Shown here: positions 1 to 7,647 of the stretch, piece after piece
How the letters are laid out: each line of letters begins with the position of its first letter
How positions within the stretch are numbered: the stretch's first letter is position 1
Origin: Bog-532 sp963830385
GTDB taxonomy: Bacteria > Actinomycetota > Actinomycetes > Streptosporangiales > Streptosporangiaceae
Length of the DNA stretch: 64,000 bases
Assembly: GCA_963830385.1 (NCBI GenBank)
Contig: CAWHMD010000013.1
Span: forward strand, 34,972-98,971
Direction: 5' to 3'
The notes under the pieces: generated by a model
The model's database searches: none
What the model was told of the DNA's origin: nothing
What the model saw: only the letters and a program-made list of their open reading frames with translations
Program-made: the position numbers and the translations under genes

Positions 1-1786
1 ACAGCATGCCCAGGCCGAGCAGGTCGAACTTGACCAGGCCGGCGTAGGCGCAGTCGTCCTTGTCCCACTGCAGGACGCTGCGGCCGGGCATCCGCGCCCA
101 CTCCACCGGGCAGACGTCGCTCACCGGCCGGTCGCAGATGACCATCCCGCCGGAGTGGATGCCCAGGTGCCGCGGCAGCCGCTGCAGCTGCCCGGCCAGC
201 GCGGCCACGTCACCGGGCACCCCGGCCTCGCCATCGGCCACCTCGCCCGGCCCGGCCCGGTGGGACCAGGCGTTCAGCTCCTCCGGCGGGTGCCCGAGGG
301 CCCGGCCCGCGTCCCGCAGCGCCATCCGCGGCCGGTAGGTGATCACGTTGGCCACCTGGGCCGCCCGTTCCCGGCCGTAGCGGTCGTAGACGTACTGGAT
401 CGCCTCCTCGCGGCGGCGGTGCTCGATGTCGAGGTCGATATCGGGTGGGCCGTCCCGCCCGGATGAAAGAAAACGTTCGAACAGCAGACCGTGCCGGACC
501 GCATCGACGCTGGTGATCCCCAGGGCATAACAGACCACCGAGTTCGCGGCCGAACCACGCCCCTGGCAGAGGATCTGCTGGCGCTCGCAGAACCGGACGA
601 TGTCGTGGACGAGCAGGAAGTAGCCGGGGAACCCGAGTTGCCCGATCACGTTCAGCTCGTGCTCGATCTGGCGGTAGGCCCCGGCCTGCCACTCCGCGCC
701 CGGCGGCCCGTAGCGCTTAGGGGCCTGCTCCGCGACCAGCGCGCGCAGCCAGGACATCTCGTCGTACCCGTCCGGCACCGGGAAGTCGGGCAGGTTCGGG
801 GCCAGGTCCCCGAAGCCGAACGCGCAGGCCTCGGCCAGCTCCACCGTCCGCTGCTGGACGCCGGGAAAGCGGCGCAGCCGGCGGCTCATCTCCGCCCCCG
901 ACCGCAGGTAGGCCGCGCCCGAGGCGGGCAGCCAGCCGTCCATCTCGGTCAGGCTGCGGCGCGCGCGGATCGCGGCCAGCGTGTCGGCCAGCCGGGCCCG
1001 GGCGGGGGTGGCGTAGTGCACGTTGCCGGTGGCGATCACGCCGGCCCCGGCCGCGGCGGCCAGCCCGGCCAGCAGGTCGTTCCGCTCGTCGTCACCGGGC
1101 TGGTCGTGGAAGGTCAGCTCGGCCAGCACGTTGCCGGGGCCGAACGTGGCGGTCAGCGCGCGCAGCTCGGCCAGCGCGGCGGCCGGGCCGCCGGTGGCCA
1201 GGGCGGCGGGCACCGCGCCCTTCCGGCAGCCGGTCAGCACCACCCAGTGCCCGTCGTGGGCTTGCCCGAGCGCGTCCAGGTCGTAGACCGGCCGTCCCTT
1301 GGCCCCGCCGGCCAGCTGGGCCGCGCTGATCACCGCCGACAGCCGTTTGTAGCCTTCCACGTCCCGGGCCAGCACCAGCAGGTGCCGCCCGCCTGGATCG
1401 GGTGATCCGGCTCGTTCCCGGTCGTTCCGGTTGATGTCCAGGCTCAGCTCGGCGCCAAAGACGGTGGCGAGCTGGTGCCGGGCCGCGGCCTGGGCGAACT
1501 GGGCCACCCCGTACATGCCGTCGTGGTCGGTGACGGCCAGCGCCCGCAGGCCGAGCCGGGCGGCCTCGGCGACCAGCTCGCCCGGGCTGGACGCCCCGTC
1601 CAGGAAGCTGTAGGAGGAGTGGCAGTGCAGCTCGGCCCAGGCCAGGCCGGCCTGCTCCGTGTTTTCGTCCCCCAGGGGGTGGCGCGGGCGCCGGGCCCGG
1701 TCCGGCCCGGGCGGCAGCTGGGTCACGTTCCAGGACAGCCGTCGTTCCAGCTCGCGCCAGCTGACCGGTGGGTTGTGCCAGCCCAT
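1..1786 (-). CDS. dnaE2: Error-prone DNA polymerase DnaE2 (C-terminal part outside the window)
   Basis: Replicative-type polymerase III alpha subunit of the damage-inducible mutasome; it performs translesion synthesis together with ImuA and ImuB. Reading the minus strand from the ATG at 1786 gives 595 codons without a stop before the left edge. The N-terminus carries a PHP domain (AELHCHSSYSFLDGAS near residue 50, then VTDHDGMYG), followed by polymerase-domain segments such as CQGRGSAANSVVCYALGI and PDIDLDIEHRRREE, which contains the catalytic Asp-x-Asp pair. The start has a good ribosome site (GGGAGGGG). It lies about 50 bp downstream of imuB in the same direction and is probably expressed from the SOS-box promoter ahead of imuA. 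About half of a typical DnaE2 of roughly 1,050-1,100 residues is visible. Confidence 0.95.
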   Translation of the reverse strand, partial: MGWHNPPVSWRELERRLSWNVTQLPPGPDRARRPRHPLGDENTEQAGLAWAELHCHSSYSFLDGASSPGELVAEAARLGLRALAVTDHDGMYGVAQFAQAAARHQLATVFGAELSLDINRNDRERAGSPDPGGRHLLVLARDVEGYKRLSAVISAAQLAGGAKGRPVYDLDALGQAHDGHWVVLTGCRKGAVPAALATGGPAAALAELRALTATFGPGNVLAELTFHDQPGDDERNDLLAGLAAAAGAGVIATGNVHYATPARARLADTLAAIRARRSLTEMDGWLPASGAAYLRSGAEMSRRLRRFPGVQQRTVELAEACAFGFGDLAPNLPDFPVPDGYDEMSWLRALVAEQAPKRYGPPGAEWQAGAYRQIEHELNVIGQLGFPGYFLLVHDIVRFCERQQILCQGRGSAANSVVCYALGITSVDAVRHGLLFERFLSSGRDGPPDIDLDIEHRRREEAIQYVYDRYGRERAAQVANVITYRPRMALRDAGRALGHPPEELNAWSHRAGPGEVADGEAGVPGDVAALAGQLQRLPRHLGIHSGGMVICDRPVSDVCPVEWARMPGRSVLQWDKDDCAYAGLVKFDLLGLGML

Positions 1787-1834
1787 CGTCCCCTCCCGGC
1801 TCAGTCGTAACGGGCCGCCCGGCCTTGCCGACGG

Positions 1835-3259
1835 TCAGTCGTAGCGGGCCTCGATCTGCCACTGGCCCTGCTGGACGGCGGCCAGCCAGCCGATGCCGTC
1901 CCCGGTGACCAGCTGGAACCGGGCGCGGCGGCTGGCCTGTTGCCCGTCCCACCAGCGTTCGGTCACCGGCCACGGGCCGGCCCAGGCGGTGATGGCCAGC
2001 CACGGCTCGGTCCCGGTGGCCAGCGCGTCCGGGGACGCGGAAACCACCGCCCGCCCAGTGACCGTCACCGGCGCCCCGGACGCGTCGATCACCTGGGCCG
2101 GGACCGGGGCCGGGTACACCGTGGCCGGAGCGGGCGGCGGGATGCCGGCGGGCCACGGCCGGCCAGCGGGCAGCCGGGCCTCGCGCACGTCGCCGAACGG
2201 CACCAGCACCACCCGGTCGCCCGGGCCCCGGCCGCCGGCCAGCAGCGGGTGCGTCACCGATTCGTGCCCGAGCATGGCCTGGAGCCGCACCGCGGCCCGT
2301 TCCACCCGGTCCCGGACCAGATCGTCGCCCCACAGGGCGAGCTGCCGGCCCTCGTACCGGACCAGCTGATCCGGCACCAGCCGGAGCCGGGAGATCCCGC
2401 CGTCGGCCCCGGTTGTCCCGTCCGCCTCAGGCCGCTCGTGACCCTCGCCGGCCTGCCAGCTGTCCAGCTGCCAGCGCACCCGCTGGGCGATGGCCAGCGC
2501 GGACAGCAGGCCGTCGTGCCGCCACAGCCGGGCCTCGGTCCGGCCCGGCCCGGCCGTCACCTCGACCCAGATCCGGACGCAGGACAGCCCGCGGGCGGCC
2601 AGCCCGGCCAGCAGCTGACCGGCCAGGTTCTTGGCCGCGAACGCGGCCGGCTCGGCCAGCACCGGCGGGTCGAACTCCATGGCGGCGGACAGGTCGGCCG
2701 GGGCCGTCCCGGCGGCCAGACGGCGGGCTTCGGCCCCCTGGGCGATCCGCTGGGCGGCGCTCCCCTCGGTGCCGAACCGGCTGGCCACGTCCCGGGCCGG
2801 CAGCGCCGCGAAGTCGCCCACGGTCCCGATGCCCAGCCGGACCAGCTGCCCGGCCAGGGCCGGGGCGGCGAGGATGTGAACCGGGTACGGGGCCAGGAAC
2901 GACCGTGTACCCCCTGGGGGTACCACCATCGCTGCGTGGTCCGGGCCGGTGGCCCGAGCAGCCAGGACGGCCGCGAACTGGCCGTCGGCCACTCCGGCGT
3001 GACAGGCGATACCCCCGGCCGTCACCACGCCGACGATCCGGCCGGCCAGCGCCTCCTCGCCACCGAAGTAGCGGGCCGGACCCCGGGCATTGATCAGGCA
3101 CAGGCCGGGCCGGACCACCTCCACCACCGGGCAGAAGTCCGTCACCGCGGTGACAACCCGCTCGAAGGCGCGGGCGTCGTGGCTGTCGGCCGTCTCTTCC
3201 GGCCAGTCCGGGCACCACACGGCCAGGATCCGGGCCGGGCGGTCGGCCGCGGTCCTCAC
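1835..3259 (-). CDS. imuB: ImuB, Y-family polymerase-like mutasome adaptor
   Basis: ImuB is a catalytically dead Y-family polymerase relative that bridges the sliding clamp, ImuA and DnaE2 in SOS mutagenesis. The protein is 474 residues from the GTG at 3259. Recognisable parts are the N-terminal LAVWCPDWP, the palm segment PVVEVVRPGLCLINARGPARYFGG, a helix-hairpin-helix region (LVRLGIGTVGDFAALPARDVASRFG), and the C-terminal segment ending in IGWLAAVQQGQWQIEARYD, characteristic of actinobacterial ImuB. Where active DinB enzymes have acidic catalytic residues, this protein does not. The GTG start overlaps the imuA stop (GTGA), implying translational coupling; the longer upstream in-frame reading to 3820 overlaps imuA and is not used. 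Confidence 0.93.
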   Translation of the reverse strand: MRTAADRPARILAVWCPDWPEETADSHDARAFERVVTAVTDFCPVVEVVRPGLCLINARGPARYFGGEEALAGRIVGVVTAGGIACHAGVADGQFAAVLAARATGPDHAAMVVPPGGTRSFLAPYPVHILAAPALAGQLVRLGIGTVGDFAALPARDVASRFGTEGSAAQRIAQGAEARRLAAGTAPADLSAAMEFDPPVLAEPAAFAAKNLAGQLLAGLAARGLSCVRIWVEVTAGPGRTEARLWRHDGLLSALAIAQRVRWQLDSWQAGEGHERPEADGTTGADGGISRLRLVPDQLVRYEGRQLALWGDDLVRDRVERAAVRLQAMLGHESVTHPLLAGGRGPGDRVVLVPFGDVREARLPAGRPWPAGIPPPAPATVYPAPVPAQVIDASGAPVTVTGRAVVSASPDALATGTEPWLAITAWAGPWPVTERWWDGQQASRRARFQLVTGDGIGWLAAVQQGQWQIEARYD

Positions 3260-4080
3260 TGGACCGCTCCGGCCAGTGCTGCCGGGGCTATCTGGGCCGG
3301 GGGCTCGACGCCGCCCGCGGCCCAGGCGGGCACGGCCGGCCGGGCGGCCACCGTCTCGTCCACCGTCACCGTGCCGTCCGGGCCGGGCAGCCACAGCCAC
3401 TGCCGCCGCGGCCGGGCGGCCGCGCCCCGGCCCTCGGCCATCACCTCGGCCCGGCAGCCCCGCAGGCTCCCGTACCCGTCGCCGATCCCGGCCCAGGACC
3501 GCTGGGTCACCCGCAGCCGCACCGGTGCGCCGTCCCACGCCCCGGCCGCGATCAGCACCCCGCCGCCGCGCCGCAGCGCCCCCTCCAGCCGCCGCCGGAC
3601 CTGCGCGGACGGCGGCCCAGGAGGCCGGACCACGACGACCTCGCACGCCTCCAGCATCGACGCGACCACCTGGGGCCAGTTCGGTCCGGGCTCGGGTACC
3701 AGCATCAGCCGGGTGGCCTCGGCCCCCATCCCGGCCGCCGCGACCACTCCCAGGCTGGGCACCCCGGCTACCCCGCACCACGCCCCCGCGGCCGACGTCG
3801 CCGCGAGCAGCGCCAGGCACAGCAGGCCGGGCTGCTCCACCGCCAGTACCGAGCCGCGGGTGAGACCCTGGCCCGGCAGCAGCCCGGCCAGGGCAGGCAG
3901 CACCGGCAGCATCCCCGCGCTGGACAGCACGGCGGTGCCGCTCGTGCCGCTCGTGCCGCTCGTGCCGCTCGTGGCTGCGGGAAACACAGCGTCACCGGCC
4001 CCCGGCCCGGATGCGGGGCGCGCAAGGTCGCCGGGGCTTTGGTCAAAAAGCCCTTTGACCTGCGAAGTCTGCTCCCGCAT
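3256..4080 (-). CDS. imuA: ImuA-type mutasome protein (RecA-like)
   Basis: Small RecA-fold protein of the ImuA/ImuB/DnaE2 mutasome, 274 residues from the ATG at 4080 (MREQTSQV). It has a degenerate RecA-like core: SVLAVEQPGLLCLALLAATSAAGAWCGVAG in the Walker A position, then MLEACEVVVVRPPG. A longer reading from 4116 exists, but it would put the SOS operator at 4093-4108 inside the coding sequence, so the inner ATG is preferred. Near the N-terminus four tandem 9-bp units encode a Ser-Gly-Thr repeat in the linker. It is the first gene of the imuA-imuB-dnaE2 operon and overlaps imuB by four bases. Family assignment rests on operon context plus the RecA-like pattern; actinobacterial ImuA is poorly conserved. 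Confidence 0.85.
   Translation of the reverse strand: MREQTSQVKGLFDQSPGDLARPASGPGAGDAVFPAATSGTSGTSGTSGTAVLSSAGMLPVLPALAGLLPGQGLTRGSVLAVEQPGLLCLALLAATSAAGAWCGVAGVPSLGVVAAAGMGAEATRLMLVPEPGPNWPQVVASMLEACEVVVVRPPGPPSAQVRRRLEGALRRGGGVLIAAGAWDGAPVRLRVTQRSWAGIGDGYGSLRGCRAEVMAEGRGAAARPRRQWLWLPGPDGTVTVDETVAARPAVPAWAAGGVEPPAQIAPAALAGAVQ
3935..3970. repeat. Four tandem 9-bp units inside imuA
   Basis: The plus-strand unit GTGCCGCTC is repeated four times exactly. On the coding (minus) strand each unit gives Ser-Gly-Thr. The repeat sits in a low-complexity linker before the RecA-like core, so copy-number change would keep the reading frame. Confidence 0.9.
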
Positions 4081-4092
4081 AGGTAACCAGTA

Positions 4093-4108
4093 TCGAATTA
4101 ATATTCGA
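4093..4108 (-). promoter_or_regulatory. LexA/SOS box upstream of imuA
   Basis: TCGAAT-TAAT-ATTCGA is an inverted repeat with perfect 6-bp arms. It differs by one base per arm from the actinobacterial SOS consensus TCGAAC-N4-GTTCGA. It lies 12 bp upstream of the preferred imuA ATG, where it would cover the promoter. LexA repression released by DNA damage is the established control of imuA-imuB-dnaE2 operons. No clear Shine-Dalgarno sequence is seen between the box and the ATG. Confidence 0.9.
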
Positions 4109-4116
4109 ACTGTCAA

Positions 4117-4605
4117 GATGACAGACTGTGACTCTCAGTAACAGTTTCGGCTGGGGGTGGCGGGAGATGGCGTGGGCTTTGGCCTCCAGGAGTTTCAAGA
4201 TCCATCATGCTCGGGTCCGGCCGGCCACCGGGGTAAGGCCCAGGGCAGCTGGATGGGTATTTGGTTACGCAGGGTGGTATCACGAGGGCTCTGCCGCAAC
4301 TTCCAGGAATCTGGAAAGTACCTTCGACCCCTGGCTCACACGGGCTCGCACGTTCCATTCGCCCCGGAGTGGGAAGAACCCATCCGACCCCGCACAGTAA
4401 TCGCGACCCACGGGATCGAGCGCTGGCGTTTTTCAGCCCGCTCCCGCGCGAGCACCCAGAGAAGTGGCACCCCTTTTCCATGCGAAAGAGCAGCACCAGC
4501 ACCGCAAACGGCGGGCTGAAGGCCGTCGGCGGCCAGCCTGAGCGGGAGGCAGGGCCGCGTGGGGGGTTCCGGGGGGTCGTCCCCCCGGGCCAGCACGGCG
4601 CGGGC
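4117..4605. other. Gene-poor intergenic stretch
   Basis: About 490 bp between the imuA promoter and the tRNA terminator. It is visibly less GC-rich than its surroundings, and no reading frame in it shows a conserved motif or a ribosome site with coding character. The only structure I see is the self-complementary GGGGGGTCGTCCCCCC at 4571-4586, which can form a 6-bp G/C stem. Confidence 0.6.
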
Positions 4606-4646
4606 AAAAACGAAAGGTGGCCGCCGGCCAATGACCAGCGACCACC
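4606..4646 (-). terminator. Rho-independent terminator of tRNA-Leu
   Basis: On the minus strand, directly downstream of the tRNA, a 14-bp stem (three G-U pairs) with an ATT loop runs from GGTGGTCGCTGGTC to GGCCGGCGGCCACC. It is followed by TTTCGTTTTT. This is a textbook intrinsic terminator and indicates that the tRNA is transcribed alone. Confidence 0.88.
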
Positions 4647-4654
4647 AACTCGCG

Positions 4655-4737
4655 TGGGCGAGGAGGGATTTGAACCCTCACGTCCTTTCGGACACACGGA
4701 CCTGAACCGTGCGCGTCTGCCGTTCCGCCACCCGCCC
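4655..4737 (-). tRNA. tRNA-Leu (anticodon CAG)
   Basis: Minus-strand cloverleaf of 83 nt. The acceptor strands GGGCGGG and CTCGCCC pair with one G-T. The D-arm region is TGGCGGAACGGCAGACGCG, the anticodon stem-loop is CACGG-TTCAGGT-CCGTG with CAG in the anticodon position, the long class II variable arm is TGTCCGAAAGGACG, and the T-arm is GAGGGTTCAAATCCCTC. The long variable arm and the CAG anticodon identify leucine. CCA is not encoded. The gene lies just before fhaA on the opposite strand. Confidence 0.96.
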
Positions 4738-4822
4738 GGGCGCGGAAAGAAGGTTAGCACGACCCCGAGTGCACTCAGGCCCCGGATACGATCAGAGGCG
4801 AGTTGCGAAGGGAGGTGCCACG

Positions 4823-5581
4823 GTGGGAGTTCTGCAGCGCTTTGAGCGGCGGCTCGAAGGCATGGTCGAGGGGGCCTTCGCCCGTGCCTTCAAATCCGAG
4901 CTACAGCCGGTCGAGGTAGCCAGCGCCGTGCAGCGCGAGATGGATGACCGGGCGGCGATCGTGGCGCAGGGCCGCACCCTGGTGCCGAACGACTTCGTGG
5001 TCGAGCTGGCCGAGAGCGACCATGACCGTCTCGACGTGTACGCGGACAGCCTCGGCGTGGAGCTGGCCAACCTGGCCCGGGACTACGCCAAGGAGCAGGG
5101 CTACTCGTTCGTCGGCCCGGTGCGGATGCGCTTCGAGGGCGTGAACGACCTGACCACCGGAACGTTCCGGATCCGGTCGGGCGTCATCCGGGGCTCCACG
5201 GTCGAGGGCGGGGAGATCCGCCAGCCCGCCAGTGACCTGCCGCAGCCGCGGGGCGGTGATTTCGCCGGGCGTCCCCACCTGCTCGTCTCGACCGACAACC
5301 CGAACGGCGGCGGACGCCAGCAGCGGACTTATGACCTGGTCACCGCCACCACCCTGCTGGGCCGGGGTACCGACTGCGACCTCCGGCTCGTCGATCCGGG
5401 CGTTTCCCGTCACCATGCCGAGTTGCGGGTTGAGGGGGGCGAAGTCGTCCTGGTCGACCTAGGCTCTACCAATGGCACGTTCGTCAACGGGCAACCCATC
5501 AAGCATGTCGTGCTCACCGACGGCATGCAGATCACCCTGGGCCGCACCACCCTGGTCTTCCGCAGGGACAGCAGTTACTGA
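4823..5581 (+). CDS. fhaA: FhaA: DUF3662 and FHA domain protein
   Basis: Forkhead-associated protein that binds phosphothreonine and links Ser/Thr kinase signalling to cell-wall synthesis. It is 252 residues from the GTG at 4823, which has a strong ribosome site (AGGGAGGTG). Residues 1-120 form the DUF3662 domain (VGVLQRFERRLEGMVEGAFARAF at the start, GRTLVPNDFVVELA further on). The C-terminal FHA domain (about 155-250) shows LLGRGTDCDLRL, GVSRHHAEL and DLGSTNGTFVNG. The longer upstream reading frame runs back toward the tRNA and is not credible. It is the first gene of the division/kinase cluster in the same order as in mycobacteria and streptomycetes. Confidence 0.95.
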   Translation: MGVLQRFERRLEGMVEGAFARAFKSELQPVEVASAVQREMDDRAAIVAQGRTLVPNDFVVELAESDHDRLDVYADSLGVELANLARDYAKEQGYSFVGPVRMRFEGVNDLTTGTFRIRSGVIRGSTVEGGEIRQPASDLPQPRGGDFAGRPHLLVSTDNPNGGGRQQRTYDLVTATTLLGRGTDCDLRLVDPGVSRHHAELRVEGGEVVLVDLGSTNGTFVNGQPIKHVVLTDGMQITLGRTTLVFRRDSSY

Positions 5582-5608
5582 CCCGTCAGGCAGGGACCTC
5601 TCACTGGA

Positions 5609-6097
5609 ATGACCGAGCTCACCCTCACCCTTATCCGGGTGGCCTTTCTCGCCGTGCTCTGGCTGTTTGTCATCGCGGCGATCGGAGTCGTCCGCACGGA
5701 CCTCTCCGGCAATTCCAGTGGCCGGTCACGGCTGGCCCGGCGGCAGGCGACCGCGCCGCGGCCGATGCCCAGGCCCAACGGCAAGCCGCAGCGGTCCCGT
5801 CGCGGACAGTTGCATACGCTCGTCGTAACCGGCGGCGCGCTCAAGGGAACGACCATTGATCTCAACGAGCAGCAAATTACGCTCGGCCGGTCAAATGACG
5901 CTACGCTCGTCCTCAACGACGACTACGCTTCAAGCCACCACGCCCGGATTTTCCCGCAGGACGGGCAGTGGATCGTTGAAGATCTCGGTTCAACCAACGG
6001 CACGTACCTGGATCGCCAGAAAGTGACGCGACCTACTCCGGTGCCGGCGGGCGTGCCGGTCCGTATCGGCAAGACCGTTCTGGAACTTCGCAGATGA
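5609..6097 (+). CDS. fhaB: FhaB: membrane-anchored FHA domain protein
   Basis: A 162-residue protein with one N-terminal transmembrane helix (residues 8-28, RVAFLAVLWLFVIAAIGVVRT), a basic linker and a C-terminal FHA domain (about 70-160: ITLGRSNDATLVL, YASSHHARI, DLGSTNGTYLDRQ). In related actinobacteria FhaB (FipA) is phosphorylated by PknA and helps division proteins assemble. Its stop overlaps the pstP start (ATGA). Only a weak purine-rich site precedes the ATG, so expression may depend on read-through from fhaA 27 bp upstream. Confidence 0.94.
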   Translation: MTELTLTLIRVAFLAVLWLFVIAAIGVVRTDLSGNSSGRSRLARRQATAPRPMPRPNGKPQRSRRGQLHTLVVTGGALKGTTIDLNEQQITLGRSNDATLVLNDDYASSHHARIFPQDGQWIVEDLGSTNGTYLDRQKVTRPTPVPAGVPVRIGKTVLELRR

Positions 6098-7647
6098 CAC
6101 TTGCACTCCGCTACGCGGTACGTTCCGACGTCGGACTTCTCCGCGAGGGGAACGAAGACTCGGCGTACGCGAGCCCCCGCCTGCTCGCCGTCGCGGACGG
6201 CATGGGCGGCCATGCCGCCGGCGAGGTGGCCAGCGCCGTGGCGATTGCCTCGGTGGCGGCGCTGGACGGAACGGTCCGCGGCGGCGACCTGCTCGGCGCG
6301 CTGAAGGAAGCGGTGCACTCCGCCAGCGACACCCTGCACCAGATGGCGTCGGCCGATCCGGCCGTCGAGGGCATGGGGACCACGCTGACCGCGATGCTGT
6401 GGGCGGGTCAGGGCTACGCGCTGTGCCACATCGGCGACTCCCGCGGCTACATGCTGCGCGACGGCGAGCTCTACCAGATCACCCACGACCACTCCCTGGT
6501 GCAGTCGCTGGTCGACGAGGGCCGGCTCAGCCAGGAGGAGGCGGCTACCCACCCGCAGCGCTCGCTGATCCTGCGCGCGCTGGACGGGCGCGGCGAGGCC
6601 GAGCCCGACCTGTCCATGCGCAAGGCCATGCCCGGCGACCGGTACCTGCTCTGTTCCGACGGCCTGTCCGACGTGGTCAGCGCGGAGACGCTGCACCACA
6701 CGCTGAGCACGATCCCGGACCTGGACGACGTGACGGTCCAGCTCATCGAGCTGGCCATCCGGGGCGGCGGCCCGGACAACATCACCGTGGTGGTGGCCGA
6801 CGTCGTCGACGACGAGACCGACACCCGGGCACCCACCACCGTGCCGATCATGGCCGGCGCCGCCTCGCACGGGAACGCCGCCGACCTCAGCCTGCTGGCG
6901 CGCAGCGACAGCCCGGCCGGGCGGGCCCAGATGCTGGCCCACACCGCGCCGCAGCCCTCGGTCATGCTGGATGAGCCGCGGACCGGGCCGGACGGCTGGG
7001 CCGGGGCCGAGCAGGAGCCCGAAGGCCCGGACAGCTGGCCGGCCACCCAGAGCCAGCCCGAGTACCGCAACGGCCACCGGGCCCGGCGCCAGCGACGGCG
7101 GCGGCGGTGGCCGATCGTGACGATGGCGCTCGTGGTGCTGGCCGCGGTGGTGATCGGCGGCGGGTACGGGGCCTGGGCCTACACCCAGCACCAGTACTAC
7201 GTGGGCACCAATCAGGGCCACGTGGTGATCTTCAAGGGCGTCAACCAGAAGGTCGTCGGCATCAGCCTGTCCAGCGTGTACTCGCGGTCGTCGCTGACCG
7301 AGCAGCAGGTCCCGCCGCAGGAGCTGTCGATGGTCCAGGGCACGATCTCGGCCACCAGCCTGGCCGACGCGCACCGGATCGTCGGCCAGCTGCAGTCCCA
7401 GGACGCGGTGTGCCGGACCGCCTACGGCAGCCGCAACGACTGGGTGACCCAGCAGGCCGCGCTGGCCGCGGCGGCCAAGGCCAGTAAGAAGGCCAAGCCG
7501 TCGGCGTCACCGGAGCCGACCGTCCCGTCCGACTGCCCGTCGGCGACCGTGCTCGGCGTGCCCTCGCCGGCCGTGTCTCCGTCGGCGTCCCCCGCACCGT
7601 CACACTCGGCCTCCCCCACCCCGACGGCTAGGAAGGGCACGTCGTGA
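6094..7647 (+). CDS. pstP: PP2C-family Ser/Thr phosphatase PstP
   Basis: Metal-dependent phosphatase that reverses PknA/PknB phosphorylation. It has 517 residues. The catalytic PP2C domain occupies about 1-240, with the metal-binding motifs EGNEDSAY, VADGMGGHAAGE, GDSRGYM, LLCSDGLSDVV and GGPDNITVVV. A proline/glutamate-rich juxtamembrane linker precedes one transmembrane helix near residues 348-368. An extracellular portion of about 150 residues ends in a Pro/Ser/Thr-rich tail. The start overlaps fhaB and the end overlaps rodA, so the genes are translationally coupled. Confidence 0.95.
   Translation: MTLALRYAVRSDVGLLREGNEDSAYASPRLLAVADGMGGHAAGEVASAVAIASVAALDGTVRGGDLLGALKEAVHSASDTLHQMASADPAVEGMGTTLTAMLWAGQGYALCHIGDSRGYMLRDGELYQITHDHSLVQSLVDEGRLSQEEAATHPQRSLILRALDGRGEAEPDLSMRKAMPGDRYLLCSDGLSDVVSAETLHHTLSTIPDLDDVTVQLIELAIRGGGPDNITVVVADVVDDETDTRAPTTVPIMAGAASHGNAADLSLLARSDSPAGRAQMLAHTAPQPSVMLDEPRTGPDGWAGAEQEPEGPDSWPATQSQPEYRNGHRARRQRRRRRWPIVTMALVVLAAVVIGGGYGAWAYTQHQYYVGTNQGHVVIFKGVNQKVVGISLSSVYSRSSLTEQQVPPQELSMVQGTISATSLADAHRIVGQLQSQDAVCRTAYGSRNDWVTQQAALAAAAKASKKAKPSASPEPTVPSDCPSATVLGVPSPAVSPSASPAPSHSASPTPTARKGTS

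Noticed and set aside
491..1405. 304-residue plus-strand reading frame
   Set aside because: It is the antisense shadow of dnaE2; the product is Arg/Gly/Pro/Gln-rich without motifs, whereas the minus strand reads as a DnaE2 PHP and polymerase domain.
1940..4141. 733-residue plus-strand reading frame
   Set aside because: Antisense to imuB and imuA and crossing the SOS box; composition typical of GC-rich non-coding frames.
4113..4760. 215-residue minus-strand reading frame
   Set aside because: It translates straight through the tRNA-Leu gene and its terminator.
5923..7374. 483-residue minus-strand reading frame
   Set aside because: Antisense of fhaB and pstP; His/Arg/Gly-rich, no domain, while the plus strand has complete PP2C motifs.
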